Assembly (NCBI GenBank): GCA_023525715.1
Contig: CM042012.1
Coordinates: 47,107,561 to 47,171,560, forward strand
Source of the DNA: Cichorium intybus
Taxonomy: Eukaryota; Streptophyta; Magnoliopsida; Asterales; Asteraceae
Length of the DNA stretch: 64,000 nucleotides
Direction of reading: 5' to 3'
The translations under genes were made by a program, and so were the position numbers. Each line of letters opens with the position of its first letter. The first letter of the stretch is position 1. Below, one piece after another: positions 1-10,515 of this stretch. Below the pieces are notes generated by a model that was not told where the DNA came from, did no database searches, and was given only the letters and a program-made list of their open reading frames with translations.

Positions 1-538
1 TCTTGGGTTTGGTTTGGATGATTTTGATTGCTAGGAATCAAATTAGAATCCCTCTATAGTTGATCCACCACAAGCTTGAACATCCTTGAATGCTAGTTCC
101 ACAACTTGCAAGATATGACTCCTTTTCTTATGAAACTAAAAACCAATTTTTGCTAAGAACTTAAGGAGAGTTTTTGGCTGATTTCTAAGCATGAAAAGAA
201 GTACCCAACACCCTCAAAAACTCGGCCAACATATACCCACAAAGGAAAAAGAAAACACATGCAACTAGCTTAAAAGAAAGATCCATTTGATTTCTATAAT
301 CAAAAGCTAGAAGACACAAAGCATCTTCCTTTTTCTTTTAAGTTCTTAATGCATTCTTTTCCTTCCAATATGGCTGATTTTATGATGACAAATGAAGTGC
401 TAGTGGGTTGTTATTATTTATAAAACTTAGATAATAAAAGCTTATAAATAATACATCTTCTTATTTCTTAAATGGGATAACATTTAACCCATAATCATAT
501 ACATAAATAAACCATCTAAATATACAATCTTAATTGTA

Positions 539-581
<43 letters not shown>

Positions 582-925
582 CAATATATATATTTTTTAT
601 TTAATTTACCAATTAAATTAAATAAAAGGCTTACTTATAAATCAATTAAATCGTTTTAACAATTTAAACAATTTAATTGTTACACTTAATTAATTCATCA
701 CATATGAATTATTAATCAACCTTTAATTTTGTAGTTATTATTATTTACCTCAAATAATAATAACCTACAAGATTAAATTGCAAGTTTAGTATCATTTGAT
801 GTTAAATCAAATTTAACGTTCTAAATGATCAATTGGTGTCAAACTTGTTGTTGGTGTGACCCTATAGGATCATGTATTATTAGTAATATCATTTTATGAT
901 CATCCTTGGGCATATAGAACTAACA
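1..925 (-). repeat. 3' LTR of the Copia element (truncated by window)
   Basis: It is a near copy of 7798-8756 and ends at ...CTAACA, the inverse of the TGTTAG LTR start on the minus strand. It contains a (TA)n tract at about 542-581 that is shorter than the matching tract in the right LTR, which accounts for nearly all of the length difference. Confidence 0.95.
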
Positions 926-927
926 AT

Positions 928-938
928 CTCCCACTTGC
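928..938 (-). other. Polypurine tract of the Copia element
   Basis: On the minus strand AAGTGGGAGA lies directly before the LTR start TGTTAG. This is the usual site and composition for second-strand priming in plant Copia elements. Confidence 0.8.
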
Positions 939-1705
939 ACAAGGTTGTATCATAGAATGATATCGACAGTGGTAAACGTCTAGCAACATTTCACTGCCCC
1001 CAATAACACATGACATTGTGCCATTCAACAACATTCAATTCTTCAGAAAACACGAAGCTCTAATTGATGTATAAGGTTATATATCAATTATCCCTTTGTC
1101 ACAGACATCATGTTGAACATGAGACATGGATCTTAATCATTCTCATTTTATGTACAACTTTCAAACAGGCGCCTTAGATGTCTAACTCTCAACACATAAG
1201 AGGAACAAATCCCGTCTTGACTACATACGCCCCTCATATAGTTAGTACTATACATGAGTATGGCCTTTATGGTTGTCTGTATTTCAAGAACAACAGTAAA
1301 CCATATCAAAGCATAGTACACTCTACACTTGAGTCCCAAATATGTATCTCAGGTCAAAGGATACAATGATAATACCTTTATTCAAGAATCACTTATGATG
1401 ATGATCCATGGAGTGATCTTGAAACGGGTCAAGTCCAATACTTGTTCACTGACAAGTACCTATGAATTTGGTTGCAACCTTTTGCTACTTTTACCCATAA
1501 AAGTCAACCAATCCAATTCATATTAGTCTTACTTCATAATTGCTCCCACAACTATGATCGACTATGGACGTTTAGAATAACTAAATTATTCAAGGATTAA
1601 ACATGCTAATAAAACACAATAATTATGAATGAAACATCACGTCACATATATTACATAATTCTTGTCGTTTACATAAGTTCGTATTCATAAAACATTAAAC
1701 ACAAA
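939..1705 (-). other. 3' untranslated internal region of the Copia element
   Basis: This stretch of about 770 bp lies between the end of the RNase H frame and the polypurine tract. The short open frames in it show no recognisable domain and nothing further was seen. Confidence 0.6.
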
Positions 1706-1978
1706 TCAAATCCATTCATTAGAAAAACGGAGTCCTATACCCTTAGCATGACTTTCATGCTTAGTTTGGGGTAAAGGTTTCGTGAATGGGTCTGCCAAAT
1801 TTTGATCTGTATGAACCTTGTGAATACTTATTTCACCATTCTTAACTTCATGTCTAATGTAGTTATACCTTCGGTGAATGTGTTTGGTCTTTTGATGCAA
1901 TCTAGGTTCCTTTGCTTGAGCTATAGCACCTAGATTGTCACAAAAGATTTCTATAGGGTCCCTGAATAGAAGGAACAA
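1706..1978 (-). pseudogene. C-terminal end of Copia RNase H, separated by a frameshift
   Basis: This frame of about 85-90 codons continues the polyprotein in a different reading frame. It carries the Copia RNase H tail features DNLGAIAQA, KHIHRRYNYIRHEV and NLADPFTKPLP. The upstream polyprotein frame stops at 1938 within the same 40 bases, so a single extra base near 1957-1962 (a GGG run in the sense strand) appears to have split the gene. The natural start is not the ATG at 1978; this is the tail of the pol frame. A sequencing or assembly error in the G run is the main alternative to a real mutation. Confidence 0.85.
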
Positions 1979-4900
1979 CCCCTAGATCTTCTATGAACTT
2001 TCTCATCCATACAGCTTCTTGAGCAGCTTCCGAAGCAGCAACATACTCTGATTCTGTAGTGGATTGTGCAATCACTTCTTGTTTGGAACTCTTCCAAGAC
2101 ACGGCTCCTCCATTTAAAATAAAGACATGCCCAAATTGAGATTTCGAATCATCCCTATCTGTTTGGAAGCTTGCGTCAGTGTAACCCTTTACCTTTAAGC
2201 TTTCTTCCAAACCGCCGTAAACTAAGAACATATCTTTAGTTCTTCTCAAGTACTTAAGAATGTTCTTTACAACAGTCCAGTGGGCTTCACCTGGGTTCTG
2301 TTGATACCTACTAGTCATACTTAAGGCACATGAGACGTCGGGCCTAGTGCATAACATGGCATACATGATGGACCTAATTGCCGAAGCATATGGGACATGT
2401 TTCATCCTTTCAAGTTCAGTCCTAGTGTTTGGGCACTGAGACTTGCTTAGGATGGTGCCATGCGGCATTGGCAAGAATCCTCTTTTGGAGTCTTGCATCT
2501 TGAACCTTTTCAAGATATTATCAATATATACACTTTTGCTAAGACCAATAAGTCTCTTAGATCTATCTCTATAGATCTTTATGCCTAATACATAAGCAGC
2601 TTCCCCTAGATCCTTCATTGAGAAACAACTCTCAAGGAACGCTTTGACACCTTTTAAGGTTGGGATGTCATTTCCAAATAAAAGTATGTCATCTACATAC
2701 AATACTAGGATTATGACAATGCTCCCACTAGCTTTCTTGTAAACACAGGAGTCATCCTCATTTTTGATGAATCCAAAACTCGTAATCTTTTCATCAAAAC
2801 GGATGTTCCATGTTCGAGACGCTTGCTTTAATCCATAGATAGATCTTTTAAGCTTGCACACTTTGTTTGGATGCTTGGGATCGACAAAACCTTCAGGTTG
2901 ATCCATATAGACATCTTCCAATAAGTATCCATTAAGGAAAGCGGTCTTGACATCCATTTGCCATATCTCATAATCATAGTACGCGGCTATGGCAAAAAGT
3001 ATCCTAATCGACTTGATCATTGCCACTGGAGAAAAGGTCTCATCATTGTCAATACCATGAGTCTGTGAGTATCCTTTAGCGACAAGTCTAGCCTTAAAAG
3101 TGTGAACATTTCCATCCACGTCGATTTTCTTCTTGAAAACCCATTTGTTCCCAACAGTCTTACAATTGGTGGGAAGATTAACCAAGTTCCAAACTTGATT
3201 ATCGTGCATGGATTGCATCTCAGTGTTCATGGCCTCAAGCCATTTATCAGATTCAGGATCTGATATTGCACTCTGATAGTTGACGGGTTCATCAGAATCT
3301 ATCGTATAACATTCCTCTTCCATCAAAAGGTAACCATACCTTTCTGGTTCAATTCGAACCCTACCAGATTTGCGAACACCTTGTGTTACAATTTGTTCCT
3401 GATCAACCGTTTGTTCAGGTTCAACAATTTCTTGTTGAATGCTAGATTCAACTTCTTGTGTATCAGGTTGTGGTTCCTGAATTTCCTCAAGTTCCACAAA
3501 CCTCCCATTAGCCTCTTCCGTCAGAAACTTGTTTTCTAGGAATTCAGCTTTTCGAGAAATAAATATCTTATTCTCGATGGGATTGTAGAAATAGTATCCA
3601 AGACAATCTTTCGGATACCCTACAAAGATACATTTAGTTGAACGGGGTTCTAATTTGTTTGAAGCTTCTTGTCTAACATAAGCTTCACAACCCCATACCT
3701 TGAGATAGGATAAAGATGGAACCCTTCCATGCCATATCTCATAAGGCGTTTTATCTACCTTCTTAGTAGGTGCCATGTTTAGGAGACGAGCAGCTGTTTG
3801 TAAAGCATAACCCCAAAAAGATAAAGGTAGAGTACTTCTACTCATCATGGATCGAACCATATCCAATAGTGTTCGGTTCCGCCTCTCAGACACACCATTA
3901 TGTTGTGGTGTTCCAGGTGGAGTAAGTTGTGAAACAATTCCACAAGTCTTACAATGATCCATAAAGTTTGTACTTAAGTACTCACCTCCTCTATCAGAAC
4001 GAAGAACTTTAATTGTTTTGTTGAGTTGATTTTCCACTTCACTTTGAAACGTTTTGAACATTTCAAACGCCTCATGTTTATGTTTAATCAAATAAACATA
4101 TCCAAAATGACTAAAGTCGTCAGTGAAGGTGATGAAATATCTTTCACCATATCTAGTCATTGGCTCGAAAGGACCACATACATCCGTATGTATGATTCCT
4201 AACAAGTCCTTTGCTCTCTCATTGGTTTCGGAGAAAGGAGCTTTAGTCATCTTGCCATGTAAACAAGATTCACATATATCAAATGAGTCATTCTCATTTG
4301 CCTTCAAAAGTCCACTCTTTTGAAGTTGGGATATGCGATTCTTGTTTATATGCCCAAGGCGACAATGCCATAGATAGGTTTGACTCAAATCAAATTTGGG
4401 TTTCTTGGTGAAAGTGTGGTATAAAGAGCCATTGTTAGTCTTTTCATCAAGGTTTACTTCATAAATTCCATTTAAAGGCCTAGCCTCAAAATAGAATACA
4501 TTATTTTTGTAAACACAAATATCATCATTATTAAAGGAAAGATCAAATCCACATTGTCTTAATTTAGCAACCGAAATAATATTCCTAGTCAAGCTAGGAA
4601 CATAGTAAACATTCAACAATGTCACACACAAGCCATTAGGTAGTAATAAATTAAAACTTCCAATTGAATCCACCGCAACCCTTGCATTGTTTCCAACCCA
4701 AAGTACTACCTCATTTGCCTTCAGTTGCCTACTCCTTTTGAACCCCTGCAACATATTACATATGTGAGTTCCACAACCAGTATCAAATACCCATGTGTTA
4801 GGAGATAAATTATAAAGTTCTAGGTCTATCACATAGATACCTGAAGTGCCTTCACCGACCTTCTTTTTCTTCAACTCCGCAAGATAAGTAGGGCAATTTC

Positions 4901-5726
4901 TCTTCCAATGCCCAGCTTTGCCACATTCAAAACATGTGTCTTCTTTGGCAACCTTTGCCTTCTTCTTGGGCGGATGGGAAGGTTGGACAACTTTCTTGCC
5001 CTTACCTTTGAAAGCTTTTGCTTTCCCCTTGCCCTTGGAGTTGGTGGGGTGTTCTGGTCTAGTTCTCTTTGTGCCACCTTCCTTGATCATGAGAACTTGA
5101 GTGGTTTTCTTGGGCAGATTCTTTTCCGCGGTAATTAGCATCCCATGTAATTCCGGGATAGTCTTGTTGAAACCATTCATGTTAAAATTCATGACAAAAG
5201 GATCAAAGGACTTTGTCAAGGAGTTAAGGATCATATCCGTTGCTAGCTCTTCGGGCATCACAACTCCAAGACGTGCCAAATGATCAATGTGACTCTTCAT
5301 TTTGAGCACATAAGAGCTTACCGACTGCCCATCCTCCATCTTGCAAGCATGGAAAGCCCGAACAGTTTCGAACCTTTCCGTTCTTGCAAGTTGTTGGAAC
5401 ATTTCATTTAGTTGATGAATCATGTCATAGGCTGAATGATTCTCCAAATCCTTCTGAAGGTCAGGAATCATGGTTGCCAACATGAGGCATGATGCATCGA
5501 TGGAATCATCCATCTTTTTAAGCCATGCATCGTGTGCGGGCTTAGGAATGGCAGGGGGCTCTTCTGGAAGTGGTTCATTGAGAACATATTCTTTCTTTTC
5601 TTGTTTGAGAACAATTCTCACACTACGGTGCCAATCCAAGAAGTTGGTATGGTTAAGTTTTTCTCCTTCAAGGAGAGACCGTAGTGAGGTTTTGTTAGGA
5701 GCCGAGTGTGTGTTGTTTGGTGCCAT
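1938..5726 (-). CDS. Copia gag-pol polyprotein (frameshifted near its end)
   Basis: The frame has 1262 codons. An N-terminal gag (about residues 1-262) is followed by a CCHC zinc knuckle at about 265-278 (CFECGKAGHWKRNC), the protease active site DTGC at about 315, the GAG-pre-integrase H and C residues at about 450-490, the integrase core beginning HTDVCGPF at about 513 with RSDRGGEY near 575, reverse transcriptase from about 860 with the catalytic YVDDILLFG near 1010, and RNase H from about 1178 (GYTDASF, STTESEYVAAS). It would make the capsid and the enzymes for reverse transcription and integration. The frame leaves RNase H at the frameshift near 1960 and ends in a short wrong-frame tail, so RNase H is probably incomplete. 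The ATG at 5726 opens a typical plant Copia gag, with a long leader and a hairpin cluster upstream. Confidence 0.95.
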   Translation of the reverse strand: MAPNNTHSAPNKTSLRSLLEGEKLNHTNFLDWHRSVRIVLKQEKKEYVLNEPLPEEPPAIPKPAHDAWLKKMDDSIDASCLMLATMIPDLQKDLENHSAYDMIHQLNEMFQQLARTERFETVRAFHACKMEDGQSVSSYVLKMKSHIDHLARLGVVMPEELATDMILNSLTKSFDPFVMNFNMNGFNKTIPELHGMLITAEKNLPKKTTQVLMIKEGGTKRTRPEHPTNSKGKGKAKAFKGKGKKVVQPSHPPKKKAKVAKEDTCFECGKAGHWKRNCPTYLAELKKKKVGEGTSGIYVIDLELYNLSPNTWVFDTGCGTHICNMLQGFKRSRQLKANEVVLWVGNNARVAVDSIGSFNLLLPNGLCVTLLNVYYVPSLTRNIISVAKLRQCGFDLSFNNDDICVYKNNVFYFEARPLNGIYEVNLDEKTNNGSLYHTFTKKPKFDLSQTYLWHCRLGHINKNRISQLQKSGLLKANENDSFDICESCLHGKMTKAPFSETNERAKDLLGIIHTDVCGPFEPMTRYGERYFITFTDDFSHFGYVYLIKHKHEAFEMFKTFQSEVENQLNKTIKVLRSDRGGEYLSTNFMDHCKTCGIVSQLTPPGTPQHNGVSERRNRTLLDMVRSMMSRSTLPLSFWGYALQTAARLLNMAPTKKVDKTPYEIWHGRVPSLSYLKVWGCEAYVRQEASNKLEPRSTKCIFVGYPKDCLGYYFYNPIENKIFISRKAEFLENKFLTEEANGRFVELEEIQEPQPDTQEVESSIQQEIVEPEQTVDQEQIVTQGVRKSGRVRIEPERYGYLLMEEECYTIDSDEPVNYQSAISDPESDKWLEAMNTEMQSMHDNQVWNLVNLPTNCKTVGNKWVFKKKIDVDGNVHTFKARLVAKGYSQTHGIDNDETFSPVAMIKSIRILFAIAAYYDYEIWQMDVKTAFLNGYLLEDVYMDQPEGFVDPKHPNKVCKLKRSIYGLKQASRTWNIRFDEKITSFGFIKNEDDSCVYKKASGSIVIILVLYVDDILLFGNDIPTLKGVKAFLESCFSMKDLGEAAYVLGIKIYRDRSKRLIGLSKSVYIDNILKRFKMQDSKRGFLPMPHGTILSKSQCPNTRTELERMKHVPYASAIRSIMYAMLCTRPDVSCALSMTSRYQQNPGEAHWTVVKNILKYLRRTKDMFLVYGGLEESLKVKGYTDASFQTDRDDSKSQFGHVFILNGGAVSWKSSKQEVIAQSTTESEYVAASEAAQEAVWMRKFIEDLGVVPSIQGPYRNLL

Positions 5727-7622
5727 CTACAAAATTTTAACAAGGTTCTATTTAGTAAATTATGATATTAAGTCCTTAATAATTAATACCCTTTCTTGTT
5801 TCATAAACTTTAATTAATTAAGGTCTAGAATCCAAGTTGCATCACGAATAAGTGGTTAGGTATCCTTTATCCCGCCTATTCGAATCAACAAGGTAGGTAA
5901 CGGTTTACCAATTATATCCAAATATAATTTCTAGAGTTATGGGATCCCATTATAACATTTATAAGTTTGGCATGTTTGATCCCATCTATGCCTTGGATTT
6001 CTAATGCTTAGGTGACCTTTATCACAAGAGATTTCCAAACGAATCATCCTACTTAAACGGACGTGTAGTTTTGTCAACTATTGATGGTTAGGTGTCCTTT
6101 ATCCCATCAATATTGCAAAACTACTTCTTGTATCACAAGAAGTCTCCAAGTGGTTAGGTATCCTTTATCCCACAAGGAAATACAAGTGATACATGAGTGT
6201 CTTTAAGAGGGACGGCATTGATTCGTATTTCATAAGGGATTTGAATGTTTTACAATTCTAATTTTGAAAAACATATGGTATCATGTAGATTGCATGCATC
6301 CAATGAACATGGTACCATTAAATCTTATTTTGTTAATTGGTTCCTTAATCATAAAATCTCCATTTTATTGATTCTTTGTTTGTGGTCAAGATTACAATTA
6401 ATATCCAATATTAAGTTTGAGTTTGATCACATATATTAGAACCAATTTATAATCCTAAATAATTACCATTATTACTTAGGGTTGGAGTTTGTAAGAGTTT
6501 ATAAAATCTCCATTTTATTTCTTGTTTCAATCATTTTCAAAACTTGACTTAATAGGTTTTAAAACAAAACCCATTTTAATAAAACCAATTTTATCACATA
6601 TTATGTTTTAATTGTCAACTTTTGAAAATACAAACTCCTTGATGATTATGTTTAATTATCTAGGTTGTCTAGCATGCAAAATCTTATTTTCATCCACAAC
6701 ATAACATAATAAAACATTCAATCATCACAAGCATGCATGGGTGCATAAACACAAGCCAACTAGTTTGATATTTCATGTGAGCCACACATGAAATATCAAG
6801 TCCAAACCTAGGGACAAAAGGGTGACAAAAACTCAACCAAATGATCTTCGATTTGGCTACAATTTTGCCAACCCTTTTATAACATCAAATGATACTTGAA
6901 CCACCATTTCTTGACACCATGTAATGAGTTGTGATTTTTCTTTGGCCACTTCAATACTTGCGAAATCAAGGGGCTGTCAGGAAGAAAAATGTGGTTTTTT
7001 GTTGCATTTTTCAATTCATTCTTGGCCATATTGATGTTAATACTTGTTGAAACTTAATGTATATACTAGATATTAAAGTTACCAACAAGTATATCACCAA
7101 ATGACCAAGATATGAATTTATAAAACACTTCCAAAACATTTTTGAAATCTGGACAGCAGCTCTTCAGAAAGTGCTGCTGTTGGGTGCAATCTTTTCTTAC
7201 TTCCTTCTCTTGTTACATTTTGTGAATGAAATAAAATACAACTATTCTAACAATTACAAAATGAATAAAAGAAGTAAATAACTAATTATTATTACAAACC
7301 ATTTGAATAAAAGAATAGATTACAACCAAATCGAATACAAACACAAAACATGCATCATATGGTCCTTGGCTTGTTTATGCACCATTTTATCACATAAAAT
7401 CATAAGAAAACCAACACTTTGTGTTTCTAAGGCAACAATTTATGTAACCAAAAGCATGCATACATAAGATATAGTTGGTTACATAAAATCATAGATAATA
7501 TACTTGCATGTTGCCAAAGAAGCCATGCATGAAACTTTCATTTAAGAAGATGAACATTCATGGCTTCCAAAAACCAAGTTTATCCAAATAAACTTATTAT
7601 CTAAACATGCAATATAGCCATG
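5727..7622 (-). other. Long untranslated leader of the Copia element
   Basis: About 1.9 kb separate the primer binding site from the gag ATG, with no long open frame. The gag-proximal part (5845-6193) holds the stem-loop cluster described separately. The remainder, 6194-7622, is AT-rich and nothing else was recognised in it. Confidence 0.75.
5845..6193 (-). promoter_or_regulatory. Cluster of four stem-loops sharing one 18-nt loop
   Basis: Four inverted repeats sit at 5845-5882, 5993-6038, 6079-6112 (outer arms 6065-6124) and 6146-6177 (outer arms 6129-6193). Each encloses exactly 18 nt with the plus-strand pattern (G/C)TTAGGT(A/G)(T/A)CCTTTATC(C/A). The arms differ: TATTGATG with CATCAATA, outer TGTATCAC with GTGATACA, CGAATA with TATTCG, and TTGGA...TCT with AGA...TCCAA. 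In the element RNA the loop would read close to GGATAAAGGATACCTAAC. The cluster lies 119-467 nt upstream of the gag ATG. Conserved loops on divergent but complementary stems suggest an RNA structure. Its role (packaging, dimerisation or translation control) is unknown. Confidence 0.75.
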
Positions 7623-7634
7623 GCTCTGATACCA
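7623..7634 (-). other. Primer binding site (initiator tRNA-Met) of the Copia element
   Basis: The minus strand reads TGGTATCAGAGC, the standard complement to the 3' end of plant initiator tRNA-Met, two bases inside the right LTR boundary at 7637. Confidence 0.9.
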
Positions 7635-7636
7635 AT

Positions 7637-8336
7637 TGTTGGTGATCATAGTTCATGTAATAGTTTCAAAAACAAGAGTTTGCAACAGAAGCATAAAATC
7701 ATGAACACAAATTCCATTTTCAAGAGGATCATGCTACATGCATGTAGAGATAAGATGAAGAACAAACATAGTTTAAGTTCAAGATCATAACCTTTGTTCT
7801 TGGGTTTGGTTTGGATGATTTTGATTGCTAGGAATCAAATTATAATCCCTCTATAGTTGATCCACCACAAGCTTGAACATCCTTGAATGCTAGTTCCACA
7901 ACTTGCAAGATATGACTCCTTTTCTTATGAAACCAAAAACCAATTTTTGCTAAGAACTTAAGGAGAGTTTTTGGCTGATTTCTAAGCATGAAAAGAAGTA
8001 CCCAACACCCTCAAAAACTCGGCCAACATATACCCACAAAGGAAAAAGAAAACACATGCAACTAGCTTAAAAGAAAGATCCATTTGATTTCTATAATCAA
8101 AAGCTAGAAGACACAAAGCATCTTCCTTTTTTCTTTTAAGTTCTTAATGCATTCTTTTCCTTCCAATATGGCTGATTTTATGATGACAAATGAAGTTCTA
8201 GTGGGTTGTTATTATTTATAAAACTTAGATAATAAAAGCTTATAAATAATACATCTTCTTATTTCTTAAATGGGATAACATTTAACCCATAATCATATAC
8301 ATAAATAAACCATCTAAATATACAATCTTAATTGTA

Positions 8337-8411
<75 letters not shown>

Positions 8412-8756
8412 CAATATATATATATTTTTATTTAATTTACCAATTAAATTAAATAAAAGGCTTACTTATAAATCAATTAAATCGTTTTAACAATTTAAAC
8501 AATTTAATTGTTACACTTAATTAATTCATCACATATGAATTATTAATCAACCTTTAATTTTGTAGTTATTATTATTTACCTCAAATAATAATAACCTACA
8601 AGATTAAATTGCAAGTTTAGTATCATTTGATGTTAAATCAAATTTAACGTTCTAAATGATCAATTGGTGTCAAACTTGTTGTTGGTGTGACCCTATAGGA
8701 TCATGTATTATTAGTAATATCATTTTATGATCATCCTTGGGCATATAGAACTAACA
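7637..8756 (-). repeat. 5' LTR of the Copia element, full length (1120 bp)
   Basis: On the plus strand it runs from TGTTGGTGAT to ACTAACA, with a short TGTTAG/CTAACA-type terminal inverted repeat. It includes a (TA)n tract at about 8340-8411. As the 5' LTR it should hold the promoter of the minus-strand transcript. It matches 1-925 over the shared part. Confidence 0.95.
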
Positions 8757-9338
8757 GAGGGATGGAGATTTGAGTATATTGGAGTGTTCTTGGCTGAAAA
8801 ATGAAGATTTCTAGGAGGAATTTCGAGATTGAGAGTGAGAGGAAGAATAGATATGGTTTGAGTGGTGATGAGAATAATGTGTTGGGAGAAAAATGAAAGG
8901 AAAGATGATGGGAGGTGTGAGTGGGAGACAATGAGAATAACCTTTTACTTTTGGTGGTCTTCATAATTCCCCACTAACACAAGCATCTTAAGAGTTTTAT
9001 AAAATTTAATGTAGTGTTTATAAAAATAGAGTTTTATAAAAAAAAATAGGTTATTATTTGATTATAACAATCTACTTTGATTTGAAGTTTAATTATAGCA
9101 TTCAAGTTTGATTCTTTTAATTTAATTAGAGCATCATGCTTTGATTTGATTTTAATATGGTATCATAATTTAATTTGATTATAGTTATAACATTATACTA
9201 TGCTATATTGCTATTAACGTCAATTTATATCGTAGTGTAAGGGTTTTGATCCTACTAGCATCGAGAAATCTCGAGTAGGGTTTATTAAATTTCCAGTTGG
9301 GTTGGGTTGACCCGAATCCATTTTAGGCGGATGTCACA
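8757..9338 (-). repeat. Gypsy-type LTR fragment, host site of the Copia insertion
   Basis: On the minus strand TGTGACATCCG begins at 9338 and is preceded by a purine-rich AGTGGGAGTTAC tract (9339-9351), the arrangement expected for a Gypsy 3' LTR next to its polypurine tract. The sequence between there and the Copia boundary at 8756 would be the rest of that LTR. The missing half should lie left of the window. The minus-strand frame at 8731-8964 is low-complexity pyrimidine-rich sequence and is not called as a gene. Confidence 0.5.
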
Positions 9339-9352
9339 GTAACTCCCACTAA

Positions 9353-10515
9353 AATTTACCATTTGACTCTAACTAATAAAATAGAATGAAGTAGAAATTG
9401 TTGAACAAATTATAATAACTCGTTTTAAAAAGGAAAACATGGAAAAACCCTACCTATTATCTAACAATTCTTAAAAAACCCTTTTATTATTTTTGAGAAC
9501 GTTAAACCTTATATTATCGATTTCTCTTATTTAAACGAATTTTTAATGCTTACCTACTAAAATTAATCTAATATCAATTAACCTTAGGTTGCCGGTGGTA
9601 ATGAGCTTGCGTGGGATCTAGGTGGAGTCAAGATTCTCCATTAAACTAAAATGCCGAATGTTAAATAAATCGGGGTAACGAAGGTGAAAGAAGGCCATTG
9701 TTAAAGACTCAAAGGTGAAAGAGGATTGTGCACTCGTAGTTTTTACTCGACAGGATCGTTTTACTCGGTTAATTTCTACTTGACATTCTTAATTAGATAA
9801 AAAATCAAAGCTTCCTTCCTCTTTTCCCCTAAAAATTTGGTTTGTATGTAATAGCATTTTACAATCCTTTGCTTGAGTATAATAGCATCCTACGTTTGAT
9901 ACTGTACTAGTAGTTGCATTGACAGTGATTATGAAAAAATCTAGGACAAGGAAGTATGCGACCCTTGGTCTATCCACTTTGTTGCACAATTAGAAACTAT
10001 GTATAAAGTTTGGACTTTTGAGGTCAAATTCGTAACTGTCATGAACCAAAATTCGAATGGTTCGAATATATATGCTTTAATTCCTGGTTTTGTTATCTTT
10101 GATCAACATGCATGGCTTAAACTTCAAATGAAAAAGATCCTGATGAAGATGAATATGTTCCCTCTAATGATGATTCAACAGCTACTTTACAAATAAGGCT
10201 AATTACTTCGCACTCTGATGATGAATTTGGGTCCAACATGTATGGGGGTGTCTCTAGATCCTTATGAATATGTTCCTTCCACAATGGATAAGACATTGTG
10301 TGATCCTTTTTTTGAACGAGTTGGTACAAGAATATATGAAATTACCAAAAATATCATCCGATGACAATGAATGTAGCCCTTTAAATGAAAAAATTTGACA
10401 AAGGATATTTTGAATATCTGGAAACTGGGGTCCAATTCCTTGTACTCAACCCTATGATACCTTGGAATAAAATGGAACCACACTTGGGGAAAAGTTTGAA
10501 AGCTAATAACAGTTC
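9353..10515. other. Unassigned AT-rich stretch
   Basis: No convincing gene is seen. From 10090 to 10500 the plus strand has short fragments rich in Asp, Glu and Ser codons, which may be the decayed N-terminal part of the adjacent MULE transposase. The left part may be internal sequence of the Gypsy element whose LTR ends at 9338. Confidence 0.4.

Larger units (their letters stand above)
1..8756 (-). mobile_element. Ty1-Copia LTR retrotransposon, nearly complete, left LTR cut by the window edge
   Basis: The element has two matching LTRs (1-925 and 7637-8756), a tRNA-Met primer binding site beside the right LTR, a polypurine tract beside the left LTR, and gag-pol between them on the minus strand. 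The domain order gag, protease, integrase, RT, RNase H is diagnostic of Copia. Base 1 corresponds to base 7798 of the right LTR, so about 161 bp of the left (3') LTR lie outside the window and the left target-site duplication cannot be checked. The LTRs are very similar; the main visible difference is (TA)n length. One frameshift near 1960 interrupts RNase H, so this copy is probably defective but young. Confidence 0.95.

Noticed and set aside
8731..8964. 77-codon frame crossing the Copia right boundary
   Set aside because: It spans an LTR border, is Ser/Leu/Phe-rich low-complexity sequence, and is more likely part of an LTR leader.
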